64,000 nucleotides of DNA from Diploptera punctata (lineage: Eukaryota; Arthropoda; Insecta; Blattodea; Blaberidae). Positions 31,439-42,430 of this stretch are shown one piece after another. Under the pieces are notes generated by a model. That model saw only the letters and a program-made list of their open reading frames with translations, was not told the origin of the DNA and did not search any database. The stretch spans positions 434,001 through 498,000 of the forward strand of contig JASPKZ010003845.1 in assembly GCA_030220185.1 (NCBI GenBank), written 5' to 3'. The stretch's first letter is position 1; each line of letters starts with the position of its first letter. The position numbers and the translations under genes are program-made.

Positions 31439-31790
31439 GTTATTTGTTGTTGTGAGGTATTGTATTAAAGTGGCTCGATGTGGGCGCCGTGTGTAATTAC
31501 GACTAACTTCGATGCGGTGGTCCAACTCTCGCCAAACTCATCTCAGGTGTGACTGAATTTATAATTTTATCTGTAACCATTTACTCAATCACCATACTGT
31601 CTGGTGAGGAATTCCCAGTTGACGAGAGACTGTGCGCAAGGACTTTTGAGGGCTACATTGAAAGATCTCTCTTACATGCTCAACACGTCCTCGGAGACTG
31701 CTGAACGTCCACTTATTTTCTTCGAGATAAACTATTGTCTGACCAACGGATCTGTGCCCCCGTAAAAAATGTGAACCTAACACTAAGGCC
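31438..31790 (-). pseudogene. Mariner-like transposase, internal deletion
   Basis: Minus strand: 'RGRVEHVREIFQCSPQKSLR', 'VSRQLGIPHQTVW' (N-terminal helix-turn-helix region) followed after a short gap by 'VWRELDHRIEVSRNYTRRPH', which is the extreme C-terminus. The catalytic core is deleted. DNA-binding and terminal parts survive, as in many non-autonomous derivatives. Confidence 0.7.
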
Positions 31791-32704
31791 TAATTATTTT
31801 TTCTGCCTCGGTAAATCATTTCCTTCCCTGCATTCATACTCTCTTTTCTTTCGCCTCTCCACTACTCACTATTTTGAGCCTTCTTGGGGGGGGAGCAGAT
31901 TATTTGTACTTGCAGTCCAGTGTTTTTAATTCAACATGAATACTGTAGTACGGAGTAATGAAAGTCAATCAGCGTCATTAGACCTACTTTAATATATAGA
32001 AGTAATAATTAAACTTACATGTTCAATATTCAAGATCCATGATACTGTTTGGGGGAATTTTGGCAACATCCCTACTGGGAAAGTGATCGTGGTTGCTGTT
32101 TGACGTGGTGGGAGGGAAGCGCGTGGAATGAAATGAGTACAGGCGTTAACTTTTCTAAGAACGACTGCAGCGCTGAAGGGGCACAGATGCATTTGTCCGA
32201 CAATACCAGTTGTGATAAATTTGTTACTGCCATTTGAGGGGTTTGGGGAAATACCAAGTAAATTTTGAGAAACTTAAAAAATCTTTTACGCTTTTTGTAA
32301 AGTCAAATTGTCACCTAACATGGAAATTATAATATCAATTTCAGTATTTTTGAGATGATTAAATAACTGTTTTACGGCGAACAAGGAAATTGATGTAATT
32401 TCCACCGACCGAACCGAAAAAATGGCGATATGTGTGATGGAAGTTGAACCTCGTGTGTCGGATCTGGAAGACGACCTACAACGTACTTAACACCATAGAG
32501 TAGACTTTGATTCCACTCATCTACATAATACTGGGATAGTGCAATAGATAATTTAGGTAGAAGGTGCTCAGGACAGTCTGCTCTCCCAATCTGAATAAAG
32601 AAGTAAAGCAAGAAATATGCTATTGAACTGTTATATGTGGAACCTAGACAAAAGTCAGTCAGAAGTCTTACTTCTTATCACAGGCCTACTATGGTATAAT
32701 TTTG
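31791..32704. other. Unrecognised, includes one protein-like frame
   Basis: A minus-strand frame at 32372-32611 reads with fairly protein-like composition ('PEHLLPKLSIALSQYYVDEW', 'GVKYVVGRLPDP') but matches no family I know. There is a GC-richer patch at 32050-32190 with overlapping short frames. No call can be supported. Confidence 0.35.
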
Positions 32705-32925
32705 ATTGGGGCACGCCCGAGCATAGTGGTTAAGGTACTATGCTAAAAGCCGGAAGGTCGAGGGTTCGAATCCCGGTGGGGTCAGGATTTTTAAACTGAT
32801 CCAAATCTTCTGGCAGCACTATGGCCCTGGGGTCGACTTAGCCTCTAACGGGAATGAGTACCAGACGCTTGTTCTGGGGGTAAAGGCGACCGTCACGCAG
32901 GGCTAACAACCCGGCTGACATTAAG
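32705..32925 (+). repeat. SINE family C, 5' two thirds
   Basis: Head 'ggcacgcccgagcatagtgg' (A box) and B box 'GGGTTCGAATCCCGG' (about 32762), body 'aaatcttctggcagcactat', 'agcctctaacgggaatgagt'. It ends abruptly at a SINE-E piece on the opposite strand. Confidence 0.75.
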
Positions 32926-33127
32926 TGCCCATCTTCTTATTCAGACTTGAGGTTCTTTTACGAGCCCGAAAAATCTTTAGACTTGGGACCAACGACTTCA
33001 ATTCCCTCCCGCACGACTTGTCCCTTGAATATTTTCATCCTAATAATCATCAACCCCGGCCGGGTTTGAACCCACAATTCTCGATACAAGATGTCAGGAA
33101 TATAACCAGTAAACCACCGCGGCTTTC
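32926..33127 (-). repeat. SINE family E, 5' half
   Basis: Minus strand: head 'gccgcggtggtttactgg', B box 'GGGTTCAAACCCGG' (about 33065), 'aggatgaaaatattcaaggg', and 'gggctcgtaaaagaacctca'. It joins SINE-C tail to tail. Confidence 0.65.
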
Positions 33128-33387
33128 ATCATCATCATCATATCCATTTCAGATCATGTGACCTGTCGCGATCTGTTTTGATCTTTCAACCGACCATTTG
33201 GTCTTACTTGGTCCCAGTGTCCAGTTGAAGTATATTGGAATGCCAATTTTGGAAATATATGTCTTTCCATTCTTCTCAGACAGCCTTTCCATTCTTGATG
33301 GTATCTTTCTGTATCTTCATTTAAACTTGGTACTCCAAAGTTTTTCTCCGATAATAGTGTTGCTTTGATGATCCAGACTATTAACTC
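33128..33387 (-). mobile_element. RTE-like LINE 3' end with (GAT)n tail
   Basis: Minus strand: 'VPSLNEDTERYHQEWKGC', 'RRMERHIFPKLAFQYTSTG', 'DQNRSRQVT' then a stop and a (GAT)n tail at 33129-33142. A second copy of this end lies at 39385-39545. Confidence 0.7.
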
Positions 33388-33676
33388 CTGGGGCACGTCG
33401 TAGGCAATACGCTACAATCCAGAAGGTCGAGGTTCGAGTTCAGGATTTTTAAACTGATCCAAACCTTCTGGTGGCACCATGACCCTGTGGTCGTCTCAGC
33501 CTCTAACGGAAATGAGAACCGGACGCTTGTTCTGAGGGTGAAGGCGGCCGCCACACAGGACTGACAACCCGGCTGACATCACGTGCCGATTGTCTAGAAA
33601 AAAGTGGGAGCCTTAACCTTCTACTATGCGAAGTGTTCCCTATGGTCTGTAGTGGGATCACTTTACTTACTGCACT
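33388..33676 (+). repeat. SINE family C, near full length
   Basis: Head 'gggcacgtcgtaggcaatac', B-box region 'gaggttcgagttcagg', full body, and end 'tctgtagtgggatcacttta'. It begins exactly where the LINE to its left loses similarity. Confidence 0.75.
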
Positions 33677-33754
33677 ATTAATTTGTAACAGTGAACGTAA
33701 GAAGCGCATTTGACTTACTCTAACTTTATGAGAATAATCTTAACTTTCATCACA

Positions 33755-34724
33755 AGTAATTCCACGAGTGATCTCCAAATTTATGTAGAGAATTTGGAAA
33801 TCAAGAGTGGCATTTGTTAGGACTGTTTAACGAATAAAATTAAGCTGTTTACTCACAAATCATTATTTAAATATAGTTATTTTAAAATATTTATATATTT
33901 AATGTAAACGACGATGTTTGAAAACAAATGAGAAACGATTGTTATGCTTCATTTGTTCATCACTGCAACCAGATCATATTATTTATTGCCACAGGATCGC
34001 AATATTGTAAGAATGCACCCTAGAGGATAAATTTATAACTAACGTTATAGGTTATCAATTAATTTCTAATGTCCTAGGATGTAAATGTGTCAATTATATT
34101 TTCTGCAACGTTAATTCCTGGGAAATAATATGTTTAAGAAAGTGCAAAGAGTGATTTCTTTTTTTTATTATTATGGTGGGGTCGATGGATTTTTTTAGGA
34201 TGGAAAAATCCAAAGAGCAAGTCCTCCGGGAGGGACTTTAACCGTGGGTCCCGAGTCTGAAGATTTTCAGTCTCGTAAAAGATCCTTAAGCCTGAGTGAA
34301 AAGGCCTCTAAGCAAAATTTACCGAATTTTCCCGTCCTAGTACTACCTTGGTTTCCTAGATGTCAGTATGAGGCGGAACGCTGACCACGGACCACTGAAA
34401 TGACATCTATACGAAAACAAGTGTGACTAAATTAGATTGGTTCAAATTCTTCCCTGTGGGGGGAGAGCGCCTAAATCTCTGTTAAGGGAAAACATGGGCT
34501 TACAATAAGAAAGAAGATAATCAATTACTACGAATGCGTTTCTATTATATCTCGCAAGCAGAATCTAGTTACATTCCTGCACTATATTTACAATCTGGAA
34601 GCCACCTGATAAAATGAAAGTGATAAAATGGAGGTGAAAAATGACTGTGATTGGTTCTAAATGAAAATTCATTGAAATGTGATTAGTCATTGTTTGCCAT
34701 TTGGGGCGTGAGTTAAATAGTCAT
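33755..34724 (+). mobile_element. Family F repeat, copy 3, split by SINE-E
   Basis: Begins with the hairpin ('ttccacgagtgatctccaaa' paired with 'tttggaaatcaagagtggca'), continues with 'ctgtttactcacaaatcat', 'caaccagatcatattattta', is broken at about 34164 by SINE-E, and resumes at 34511 ('gataatcaattactacg') to end in 'gcgtgagttaaatagtcat'. Confidence 0.75.
34166..34510 (+). repeat. SINE family E inserted in family F
   Basis: Starts at the 3' edge of the head ('ggtggggtcgatgga'), then 'aggatggaaaaatccaaaga', 'ctgaagattttcagtctcgt', 'gaggcggaacgctgaccacg', ending 'cttacaataag'. The head is lost, and a clear TSD is not visible. Confidence 0.7.
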
Positions 34725-35330
34725 ATAAAAATACTTGCTTATCAATAACAACACTACTTCCTAGGGACCAAACTTGGATGAACCGAATATAGTTTCACTA
34801 GAGAATCGGGGTAGTCAAGGCTGTTAGAGAAAATTCTCTGAAGTCGTTAAATTTTGAAGTTCTAATTGAATCCATTTCAAGCGGTAGTTTGTTACCATGG
34901 CAACGGTATGGCTTAACTTTTTATATGAGAGACTTGGAATGTTTTTACATTTGGAATTGACATCTACGGCAAATATGTTCAAGCAAATTAAGTTAGTTTA
35001 AGATTAACTTTAACTGGGATAATATTTCCTAACAACTTAGGAATTGAAAAGTTCCTAAGTTCGTATTCAACGTTATTTATATCTCAACAGAAGAAATTTA
35101 TCTGATTGTAGAAGGGTGTGAGACTCAAGGTTTCAGACGAACACTATCTGAAATTATGGGTATTGATAAAGTTTAGCTATGGGGATATTTCCTTTTCCAG
35201 CGAATTCCAAAGAAATGGGGCTATTGAGGTTGTTCTCGTGAAAACATTTTTGTAATTTTTTACAGATGTTCACCGGTCCTGTTTAGCAGACACAGAAAAT
35301 GGCCATGACCAAAAAGAAAAAAAAATGTAT
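34725..35330. other. Nothing recognised
   Basis: Ordinary AT-rich sequence between family F and a family G copy. Confidence 0.45.
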
Positions 35331-35740
35331 GGGTGTCGTTTATCGCTCTAGTGACCGAACTTTTTGTTTCATCAAAACAAAACTTAGTATATAGGAATTG
35401 ATTTAAAAAAGTAAAGTTAGGTTCGTTAACCATTCAAATTGGACCATTATGTGTAGGAGTTCACCAGAAACAAACTTTTAAATAACGCTCTCGCGGTCAT
35501 AATTTTTTTTTGTATCACAAGAAAATTCATTATCCGAAGTTTTTTTGTATAAAACATCAGCGGAATACGATTATTATAAATGGGAGATTTTACTGAAACC
35601 CGAAATTTAAAATCGTTCCGGGAACCGCCATGTTTGGTTCGGTCCCAGTGTATACTGTGTAATTTAATTATCTCTTAAATTGGCATTGTATCTCATAAAA
35701 TACATTAGTCTAATTTTTTAATATTTTTGAGAAATTAATG
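35330..35740 (-). repeat. Interspersed repeat family G
   Basis: 'ggaccattatgtgtaggagt', 'tcaccagaaacaaac', 'gcggaatacgattattataa' and 'gccatgtttggttcgg' match family G copies in the same orientation as 10.4 kb. Confidence 0.5.
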
Positions 35741-35944
35741 GAAAATTAATCGGTATATATTATTTAAATTGATGTATAATTATACAACAATATGCAAGTA
35801 GGTAATAACTTATTGTTATGCATGATTTGTTTTCATTGCTGTCTGGCACTTTTAAATAATCTGACATCAGAAATTAAATTTCTCCAATTTAACAAATGCA
35901 TATATAGTCCGTTAACCAGCAAAAAAGAGTCATAAATTCGAATT

Positions 35945-36185
35945 GATTTTATGGGAAACCAGTGGATTTTAGGATGGAAAAATCCAAGGGACAAGTACTC
36001 GGGGAGGGACTTTAAGCCGTGGGTCCGGAGTCTGGAGATTTTCAGGCTCGTAAAAGAACCAGAAGCCTGAATAAAGAGGCGTCTGTGTTAAAATTAACCA
36101 TCCAAGTAATACCTTATTTACCTACTACCTTACTCACTCACTGAGGCAGTATGCTGACCCCATATCGCTGACTTCTAAGGGGAAA
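35945..36185 (+). repeat. SINE-E-related, variant body
   Basis: 'aggatggaaaaatccaaggg', 'gggtccggagtctggagatt', 'cttatttacctactacctta', 'atgctgaccccatatcgctg'. The same variant body is at 28318-28500 and 45495-45720. Confidence 0.65.
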
Positions 36186-37189
36186 TAAGTCTAACTTAAA
36201 ATGTTCCTGTAATGTATGTGTAATTATTATAATATTTATAAAGGGTCCGGTTGGCCATAAGATTCTACAAAAGTTTTATCTTTAAGGGGGGTAGAATTTA
36301 AGTTGGAATATATCTAACTCGCAATTTAAGTTAGCTTGTTAAACACTCCCATTATGAAGCGCCATAAACCCCACATAGGGAAGAATGAGTATCATAGATA
36401 GTTGAAATTAAATAAAGTACCGGCGTACTGTATAAGGACTGGAGGCTTTTATATATTAGTTTTAAAATATGCCTTCCTCTCTCAACTCTGGCATAAATAT
36501 TGTAACCCATATGTAAAGCCCTGCCATCGATCCTTGTTTTTTAAATATATACTACTATATCACATTTAAAATAAAGTAATATTAAAAGTAACTCAATTTA
36601 CGTATGAAAAATGTTAACAAAATACGTGTCTTTTATCGCGATATTGGATAAAATATGTAGTAATAATTAATATGTTTCCTTTTTGATTTCCAATTTTAAA
36701 AATAATACATCATGACTTGAAATGGCATAGGAAGTCATATAAATTCCTTGAATGTAAAATAAATTTCGTTTTAGTATACAAAAGAAACTGATGACATTTT
36801 TATTAAATTAAGTAAGAATATAATTAAATAACATTGCAGGATAACTACAGAAACTTACAAAAGAGAATCGTCACTCAAATTAAATTATGATGTTAAATGA
36901 ATTTTCCATAGAAAACTTTTCCCATTATATTTTGCTTTATTAATGATATTACTGATAAAATCGACACAAAAGAAACATTTTGCTGGTTGGGTTTCTGATT
37001 TAAATTGAAGTAATTATCCAACATCCGAAAGGAACGTGTTGAAAACGGTTTCATTCCATCTGTTCATTGAAGTCAGTTTTAAGTAAAATCAAACAATATC
37101 TGTTTCCATATAATCAAAGAAAATCATAATGAGAACAGAAGAGTAATAGTAAAGGTTTTATTTTATACTATCATTCATTAAAAATGTCG
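36186..37189. other. Very AT-rich, nothing recognised
   Basis: About 1 kb with no family match and no frame of interest. It is the longest plain stretch of the window's first half. Confidence 0.5.
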
Positions 37190-38035
37190 GGGAAAAACAT
37201 TAAAGTACTGTATGCTGTAAGACAAGGGTGTGTATTATCGCCCACTTTTTTAACATTTAGCTGGTCGATATTTAAAATAAACGGAAACAGGAAGCACCAT
37301 TAATTGTCCGCATTGAAGGAACTGATGTGAAAATTCTAGCATATGCAGACGACCTCATAATTACACAGGACTCAGAGGACAAACTTCAAAAGTAAATTTG
37401 CTTATTAAATCAGATCGTAAAGGAATATAATTGTAAAATTTCTACTTCCAAAACTAAGATCGTGGCATTCCAGGTTAAGTACACAACAAGAGCAAACATT
37501 ATATTAGATGATAAGTGTATGGAATAAGTCCTAATTTTAAATATTTGGGTTGCGACGTTACTTATAATTTAGATCTAGATATAACAAATTAAATACCATA
37601 TGTTAAATGGAGTGTGGAACATTTAAAATAACATTGTATAAACATCATGAATAGACACTAAAATGAAGTTCTATAAAGTAATGGCAATGTCAGCTTTGAC
37701 ATATGGCAGTGACTCTTGAACAATACAGAAAAAATATTTATAGCAGTGTTCAGGCGTCAGAAAAGAGATGTTTTAGATCATTATTAGGATATACAAAATA
37801 AAATAAAATAAAAAATCTATAAATTAGAAATAAGTTAATTACATTTTCAATAAATGAAAAAAAAATATAAACATAAATGGAAGGAACATTAGGAAAGAAT
37901 GGGCAATAGGAGAATACCGAAAATAATTCCAAGAGGAAAACGAGATCCTGGACGACCAAGGCAGAAATGGAATTAAGCTGAAACAGGTATTTCGGCCTGA
38001 ACCATGGAAGGAAAAAGAAAAAGAAGATAGTAATA
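37190..38035 (+). mobile_element. RTE-like LINE, RT and C-terminal remnant
   Basis: 'VRQGCVLSPTF' (RT motif) near 37220, then 'VKILAYADDLIITQDSED' with the active-site YADD at about 37345-37356, 'NCKISTSKTKIVAF', 'FYKVMAMSALTYGS', and the end 'RMGNRRIPKIIP', 'KRDPGRPRQKWN'. Many frameshifts; a different lineage from the 9.3 kb LINE. The tail is GAAAAAGAAGA. Confidence 0.8.
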
Positions 38036-38039
38036 TATA

Positions 38040-38063
38040 TGTATGTGTAAATAAATAAATAAA

Positions 38064-38105
<42 letters not shown>
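38040..38105. repeat. (AAAT)n/(TA)n microsatellite
   Basis: Short AAAT repeats followed by about 42 bp of TA repeat. Confidence 0.9.
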
Positions 38106-38113
<8 letters not shown>

Positions 38114-38145
38114 ATTCGTAAAAACTAATATAATTTTTCCTAATA

Positions 38146-39288
38146 CAGGATGATACAAATGTCTCTTGACATTTTCCTCATATCCATAATTTATATATTT
38201 TTGTTATACGTAATTTAAAACTATTCTAACAATAGAGGAAAGATTATTTTCGTTTTTGCTCTTGTACGAGAATTGACTTACAGGCAGAAGAAGAATTCAC
38301 TAGAAAGTTCAGAAAACGAGGTCCTAGCAGGCAAGCTATTAGAGATCTGGTACTGAAAATGAAACGGACGGGATCTGTTGCTGATGAGGCCCGTAGAGGG
38401 AGGCCGGGCCATCTCACGAAGTTTCGGTGCATCAACCAGAAGACTCAGCAGAGAGTTGGGTATGTCCCAAAGCACTGTATGGCGTACCTTGTGCTTCAAA
38501 CTGAACACACGCCCTTATCACATCCAGATAATACACAAGACTATATAGCTCGACAAGCTATGTGTGATGATCTGTTAAATGCCATTGAAAATGAAGACTT
38601 CATGGAAGATGTGTTGTTTAATGATGAGACAACACTCCACACATGTGAACATGTCAATAGGCATAATTGTAGGATTTGGGCAGGCGAACAGCCAAACGCC
38701 ACACAAGAGTTTCAGAGAGACACACTGAAGGTAAATGTGTGGCTGGAAGAAACAAAAACAAAAATTTACGGGCCGTTCATGTTTGTGGATACAACAGTAA
38801 CTGGAAGTAACTTTCTTGACATGTTGGAACAATACCTGGAACAGCAGCGGGCACAGAAAACTGTACAAGATACTGTTGTTTTCCAGCAAGATGGTGCACC
38901 ACCCCATTTTGCCATCATTGTTCGTGGTCACCTCAACTAAGTTTTCCCTGATAGGTGGATCGGTCGTGGTTCACCGAGAATTTGGGTGGCCCGTTCTCCA
39001 GATCTGATACCACTACACTTCTTTATTTGGGGTTTCGTTAAATCCAAAGTGTATGAAGTGAAGATCAACACTTTACAACAATTGAAAACCCGAATAGCTG
39101 GAGTGATAGCTGCAATCTACCAGCTATGCTGGCAAAATTGTTTCGCTGTACACAAGAAATATAGAGTCTGTGCCGTGACTTAGAGGGCTACCACATTGAA
39201 ATGTACTGAGTTTATCATCCAGTAGTCATTACTTTCCATATGTAATAAGAAGTTTGACGAAAATGTAAAGAAACTTTTGAATCACCTG
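38146..39288 (+). mobile_element. Full-length but dead Tc1/mariner-superfamily element
   Basis: An 1143-bp unit with imperfect inverted ends of about 50 bp: CAGGATGATACAAATG at the left, CAGGTGATTCAAAAG as the complement of the right, both continuing into 'ACATTTTC.TCA'. It is flanked by TA on each side (38144-38145 and 39289-39290). The transposase reads forward inside. Its length is normal for the superfamily, so only point changes and small indels have killed it. Confidence 0.85.
38290..39183 (+). pseudogene. Tc1/mariner-like transposase, inactivated
   Basis: In order: 'FRKRGPSRQAIRDLV' and 'TGSVADEARRGRPG' (paired helix-turn-helix DNA-binding region), 'DVLFNDETTLH' (first catalytic Asp, codon 38623), 'VVFQQDGAPPHF' (second Asp, codon 38890), and 'SPDLIPLHFFIWGFVKSKVYE', where the position of the third Asp is His (codon 39016-39018). 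The frame is also cut by TAA at 38938-38940 and by N-terminal frameshifts before 38290. Transposition at TA sites would be the ancestral role. The extra change at the catalytic triad means that removing the stop alone would not make it active. Confidence 0.85.
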
Positions 39289-39384
39289 TATATTATAGCC
39301 ATTTAGTTTGTTTGAACGATTCTGATGGAATATCTTTGAATCAAAACAACAGATGTTCACAAAGAGTATTCAAATTTAATTTAT

Positions 39385-39545
39385 TTACATCATCATCATC
39401 ATCATCATGAACAAATTCGTTTTAGGCCATGTGGCCTGTACGGTAAACCTAGCGAAGATGGTCTTGATCTTTCCACCGATGTTTTGGTCTTCCTTGGTCC
39501 CTATGTCCAGTTGGGGTATATTGGAATGCCAATTTTGGAAGTCTT
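39385..39545 (-). mobile_element. RTE-like LINE 3' end with (GAT)n tail
   Basis: Second copy of the 33.1-33.4 kb LINE end: (ATC)n at 39389-39407, then the complement of 'KIKTIFARF' and 'WPKTSVERSRPSSLGLP'-like codons, ending at 'tggaatgccaattttggaa'. Confidence 0.65.
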
Positions 39546-40744
39546 TAATTTATTTACTTCACTATTAATTCGCTGATTCTTCACAGAAACCTTGCTGCTA
39601 ATAATATATTTTGCTTCACAATTACTCATCACTTTATTCTTTGTACTCGCTGACGGTTTTACTTAACAAGTTTCTCTCGCTCATGACTTAATCTTACTAG
39701 TCCACTCTTCAGACTCAGCTCGTTCCTCCGACCCTCATAACTGTTTACATATACGAGGGTAGGAACATTCTCAGCAGCGCCCAGCTGAGACATTTCCAGA
39801 TTGTAAATCTCGGGAACCGAATCTTCCGGAAATTGAGGTATGTAGTACTCGCACAAGTTAAATCTGCACGCGGAAAATATACGTACATACATACATACCA
39901 TCATGCCCTTGTTCTGTAAAGCAATGTAGATTTCCCGCAAGCCTCTTGAAGACCTTGATGACACTGTCGTGCTTTCAATCTTCATCCAACTCCGCTATTC
40001 CTGTTTCAAAAACATCGTAACAACACTACATTAGACCACCAGCCAACGCGAGGCTCTGTTCTTCTCGCAAGTTCGCATACGCGAGATGTGGAAGGGTGAA
40101 TTATGTGTTGTAATGTAAAGTAGGATTGTAACTAACGTGTGGTATCAGCGACATCATTACGTTCCATTGCATGGTGTTCCTACAACAGTGTTGCAACTAT
40201 TAAAGCACCAAACCTTGTACGTATAAGGGCGATCTTTATGTAGAGGGGTGGAGTTAAAATATCGTCTGATTTCAACATCACATCGTAGGCCTATATCTTT
40301 TTTCTCTCTCTTTTTGACCCAATTTGATACTGTATAATATTTAATTACTATAAATTAACATTAACTCTTGCCGCACTGAACTTACATTTATGAATATTTA
40401 AAAAGATACTTACGACATGAATATTGTTAATTTATTTGATATTAACCTAAATGAGCAATAAATCAATAAACATAATCCAATACAGCAATTTAATGAAATT
40501 AATTTTTAACGTCATAAATCAATACAATTTTTATCGATATTTTCTTTTGAATGTCGCGCCTCATCTTAAATTTCAACAAAATTGACTTAAAATTACTTCT
40601 TACAACCAAAGAAAAAAGAGGGGGGGTGTCCGGAATGAAATAAAAAAAACTCGAAAATAAGTAACACCCATATATAATACATATATTAACATTCTTAATA
40701 ATACTTACATACGCGAATTTCTATAATGTAACATACATATATAC
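39546..40744. other. Unrecognised, includes one 108-codon frame
   Basis: The minus-strand frame 39659-39985 contains 'ENVPTLVYVNSYEGRRNEL' and similar, matching no domain I know. The GC content and lack of neighbours with the same strand pattern do not make it convincing. The rest is AT-rich. Confidence 0.35.
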
Positions 40745-40826
40745 ACGCCCGTGCGACCCATATTTGTAAATAATATTGTAAATATCTTACTTTTTGTCTA
40801 ATAAAGTCCTACTACTACTACTACAT
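40745..40826 (+). repeat. 3' module with (CTA)n tail
   Basis: 'cgcccgtgcgacccatattt', 'aatatcttactttttgtct', 'aataaagtcctactactac'. The same 80-bp module is at 24925-25000, and on the minus strand at 13091-13170. Confidence 0.7.
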
Positions 40827-40882
40827 ATATACACGTGTTGTATATATAACATGCGTGTGTATGTTTTAACATTTTAAAGTGG

Positions 40883-41071
40883 CTAAGGCTTTCACGGCCG
40901 GAGTTGTTATGCCGATCTTGAAGAAGATTTCCGGGCTGTAGGCCGTGGTCTCGAGGCTTGAAGTTCCCCGACGTTTCGCCAGAGGCTGCGTCTGGCGTCC
41001 TCAAGGTTTGTCTTGAGAACTTCAAGCCTCGAGACCACGGCCTACAGCCCGGAAATCTTCTTCAAGATCAT
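40883..41071. mobile_element. Fold-back element with near-perfect arms and TSD
   Basis: A 54-bp arm beginning GATCTTGAAGAAGATTTCCG (40915-40968) is repeated as an exact complement at 41017-41070. Between the arms lies 'gacgtttcgccagaggctgc' and its partial complement. The element is flanked by a 13-bp direct repeat CATTTTAAAGTGG (40870-40882 and 41072-41084). One extra left piece ('ctaaggctttcacggccgga') has no partner. GC-rich compared with its surroundings. Confidence 0.8.
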
Positions 41072-41089
41072 CATTTTAAAGTGGGTTTA

Positions 41090-41520
41090 TTTTACCAGAC
41101 TCGTAAGTAAGATCGAGTTTCTTAACCAGCAAAATTGGACTAGAGGAGGTTATATCTGAGGTGAATATTTAAAAATTGCTCTAGCAGTAACAAATCTCGA
41201 ATTTTCGCAACAACACTCGGTAAACCATATGTCATTAAAATAATACGAGAAAGCTCTTCTCCAAGAGAAACGGAGGTTTACCTGAAATTCGCAGTTTAAA
41301 AAATCGATCTAGCTGCCGCCATATTTGTTTTTTTTCGCATCATAACTGGATACATAAAATTTAATTAACAAATTAAATATAGATGTGTAGACCAGCTTAA
41401 TCTTACAATAAATTCTACTTCCTGAGAAATTCGATTAGTTTACGCAGTTCCCGCGTGACGTAATATCGTAAAATCGTAGCCTGTGTTAAAACAATACAAC
41501 AAATTGTTACGAATCTTCAC
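41090..41520 (-). repeat. Interspersed repeat family G with outer flank
   Basis: 'aaacggaggtttacctgaaa', 'gatctagctgccgccatat', and the outer phrase 'ttacgcagttcccgcgtgac' (41430) shared with 12.4 kb. Confidence 0.5.
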
Positions 41521-41819
41521 ATTGGTTTTAGTTTATACGGCGTCTCCTTAACAATGTTAGTCCATTCTTCCTCCATCGCATTCACTCATATACTATTTAG
41601 GTCCTTTCCAACGTCATCTAGCCGTCTCAGTGCTTTGTGCTGTATCCAGTGGAGTATCGATCTCAGACTTTCAATTCCAGTCACACTCCGGACATTGTAT
41701 TATTGACAGTCGTGGCGCTTCTTGCTAGCTCAAATTTGTACAACTCTTCCAAGCATACCAACTGAAAATTAATCAATTTAAATTTGCAAATTATAAATTT
41801 GTCGATTTAAGGATTTAAG

Positions 41820-42430
41820 GAAACTTCTCTAAAAAAAGTTAAACTGAAAAAATATAAAACTGTTAATCTCACTGATATATGTATACGAAAGTTTGACTCT
41901 TACTGTAAGAAAGGAAAAAAGATTATATATGAGACTTGGGAGATCTCCCCCTACAGGGGAGAAATTAAACCATACTAATTTAGTTATACTTCCTTTCGGA
42001 TAGATGTCATTGAGTGACCCGGGGTCAGCGTTCCGTTTCATACTGACATCTCGGCCTTTTTATTCAGACTTTTCATTCTTTTACGAGCATGAAAATCTTC
42101 AGACTCTGGTCCCATGACTTAAAGTTCCTCCCGGAGGTCTTTATAGGAAGTCAGATATAATAAGAACAGTTAAGTCTCGTAGACTGCGATGGGCAGGACA
42201 TATGACACGAACGAAGAATGAAAGACGTACATTGAAGCTTCTTGTAGAAAAACCAGAGGGAAAACCCCCAGTTGGCAGACCAAGAATGAGGTTGGAGAAT
42301 AGCATTAACTATGAATTGAGGAAAGTAGATTATACAGGGAATGATTGGAAAACATTATCTCATGATAGGGATGTATGGAGAGCTTATGTCCGCGCGGCCA
42401 TGACCTACGGGTCCGATAGTGTCAGTGAGT
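41820..42430 (+). mobile_element. RTE-like LINE 3' region, interrupted by SINE-E
   Basis: Left part 41820-41935 matches the 'KIYKTIILPVILY' to 'REERRLQ' segment of the 9.3 kb LINE. SINE-E occupies 41936-42137; the LINE resumes at 'LYRKSDIIRTVKSRRLRWAG' and runs through 'GRPRMRLENS', 'DYTGNDWKTL', 'WRAYVRAAM' to about 42430. The part encoding 'GPKR.EQTGEW' is missing at the join, so a deletion accompanied the insertion. Confidence 0.75.
41936..42137 (-). repeat. SINE family E, 3' half
   Basis: Minus strand: 'cctccgggaggaactttaag', 'agtctgaagattttcatgct', 'ggaacgctgaccccgggtca', and the end 'aggggagatctcc'. Confidence 0.7.

Noticed and set aside
39659..39985. 108-codon minus-strand frame
   Set aside because: No domain, no splice signals of quality and no matching neighbour. 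Recorded only as part of an unassigned stretch.
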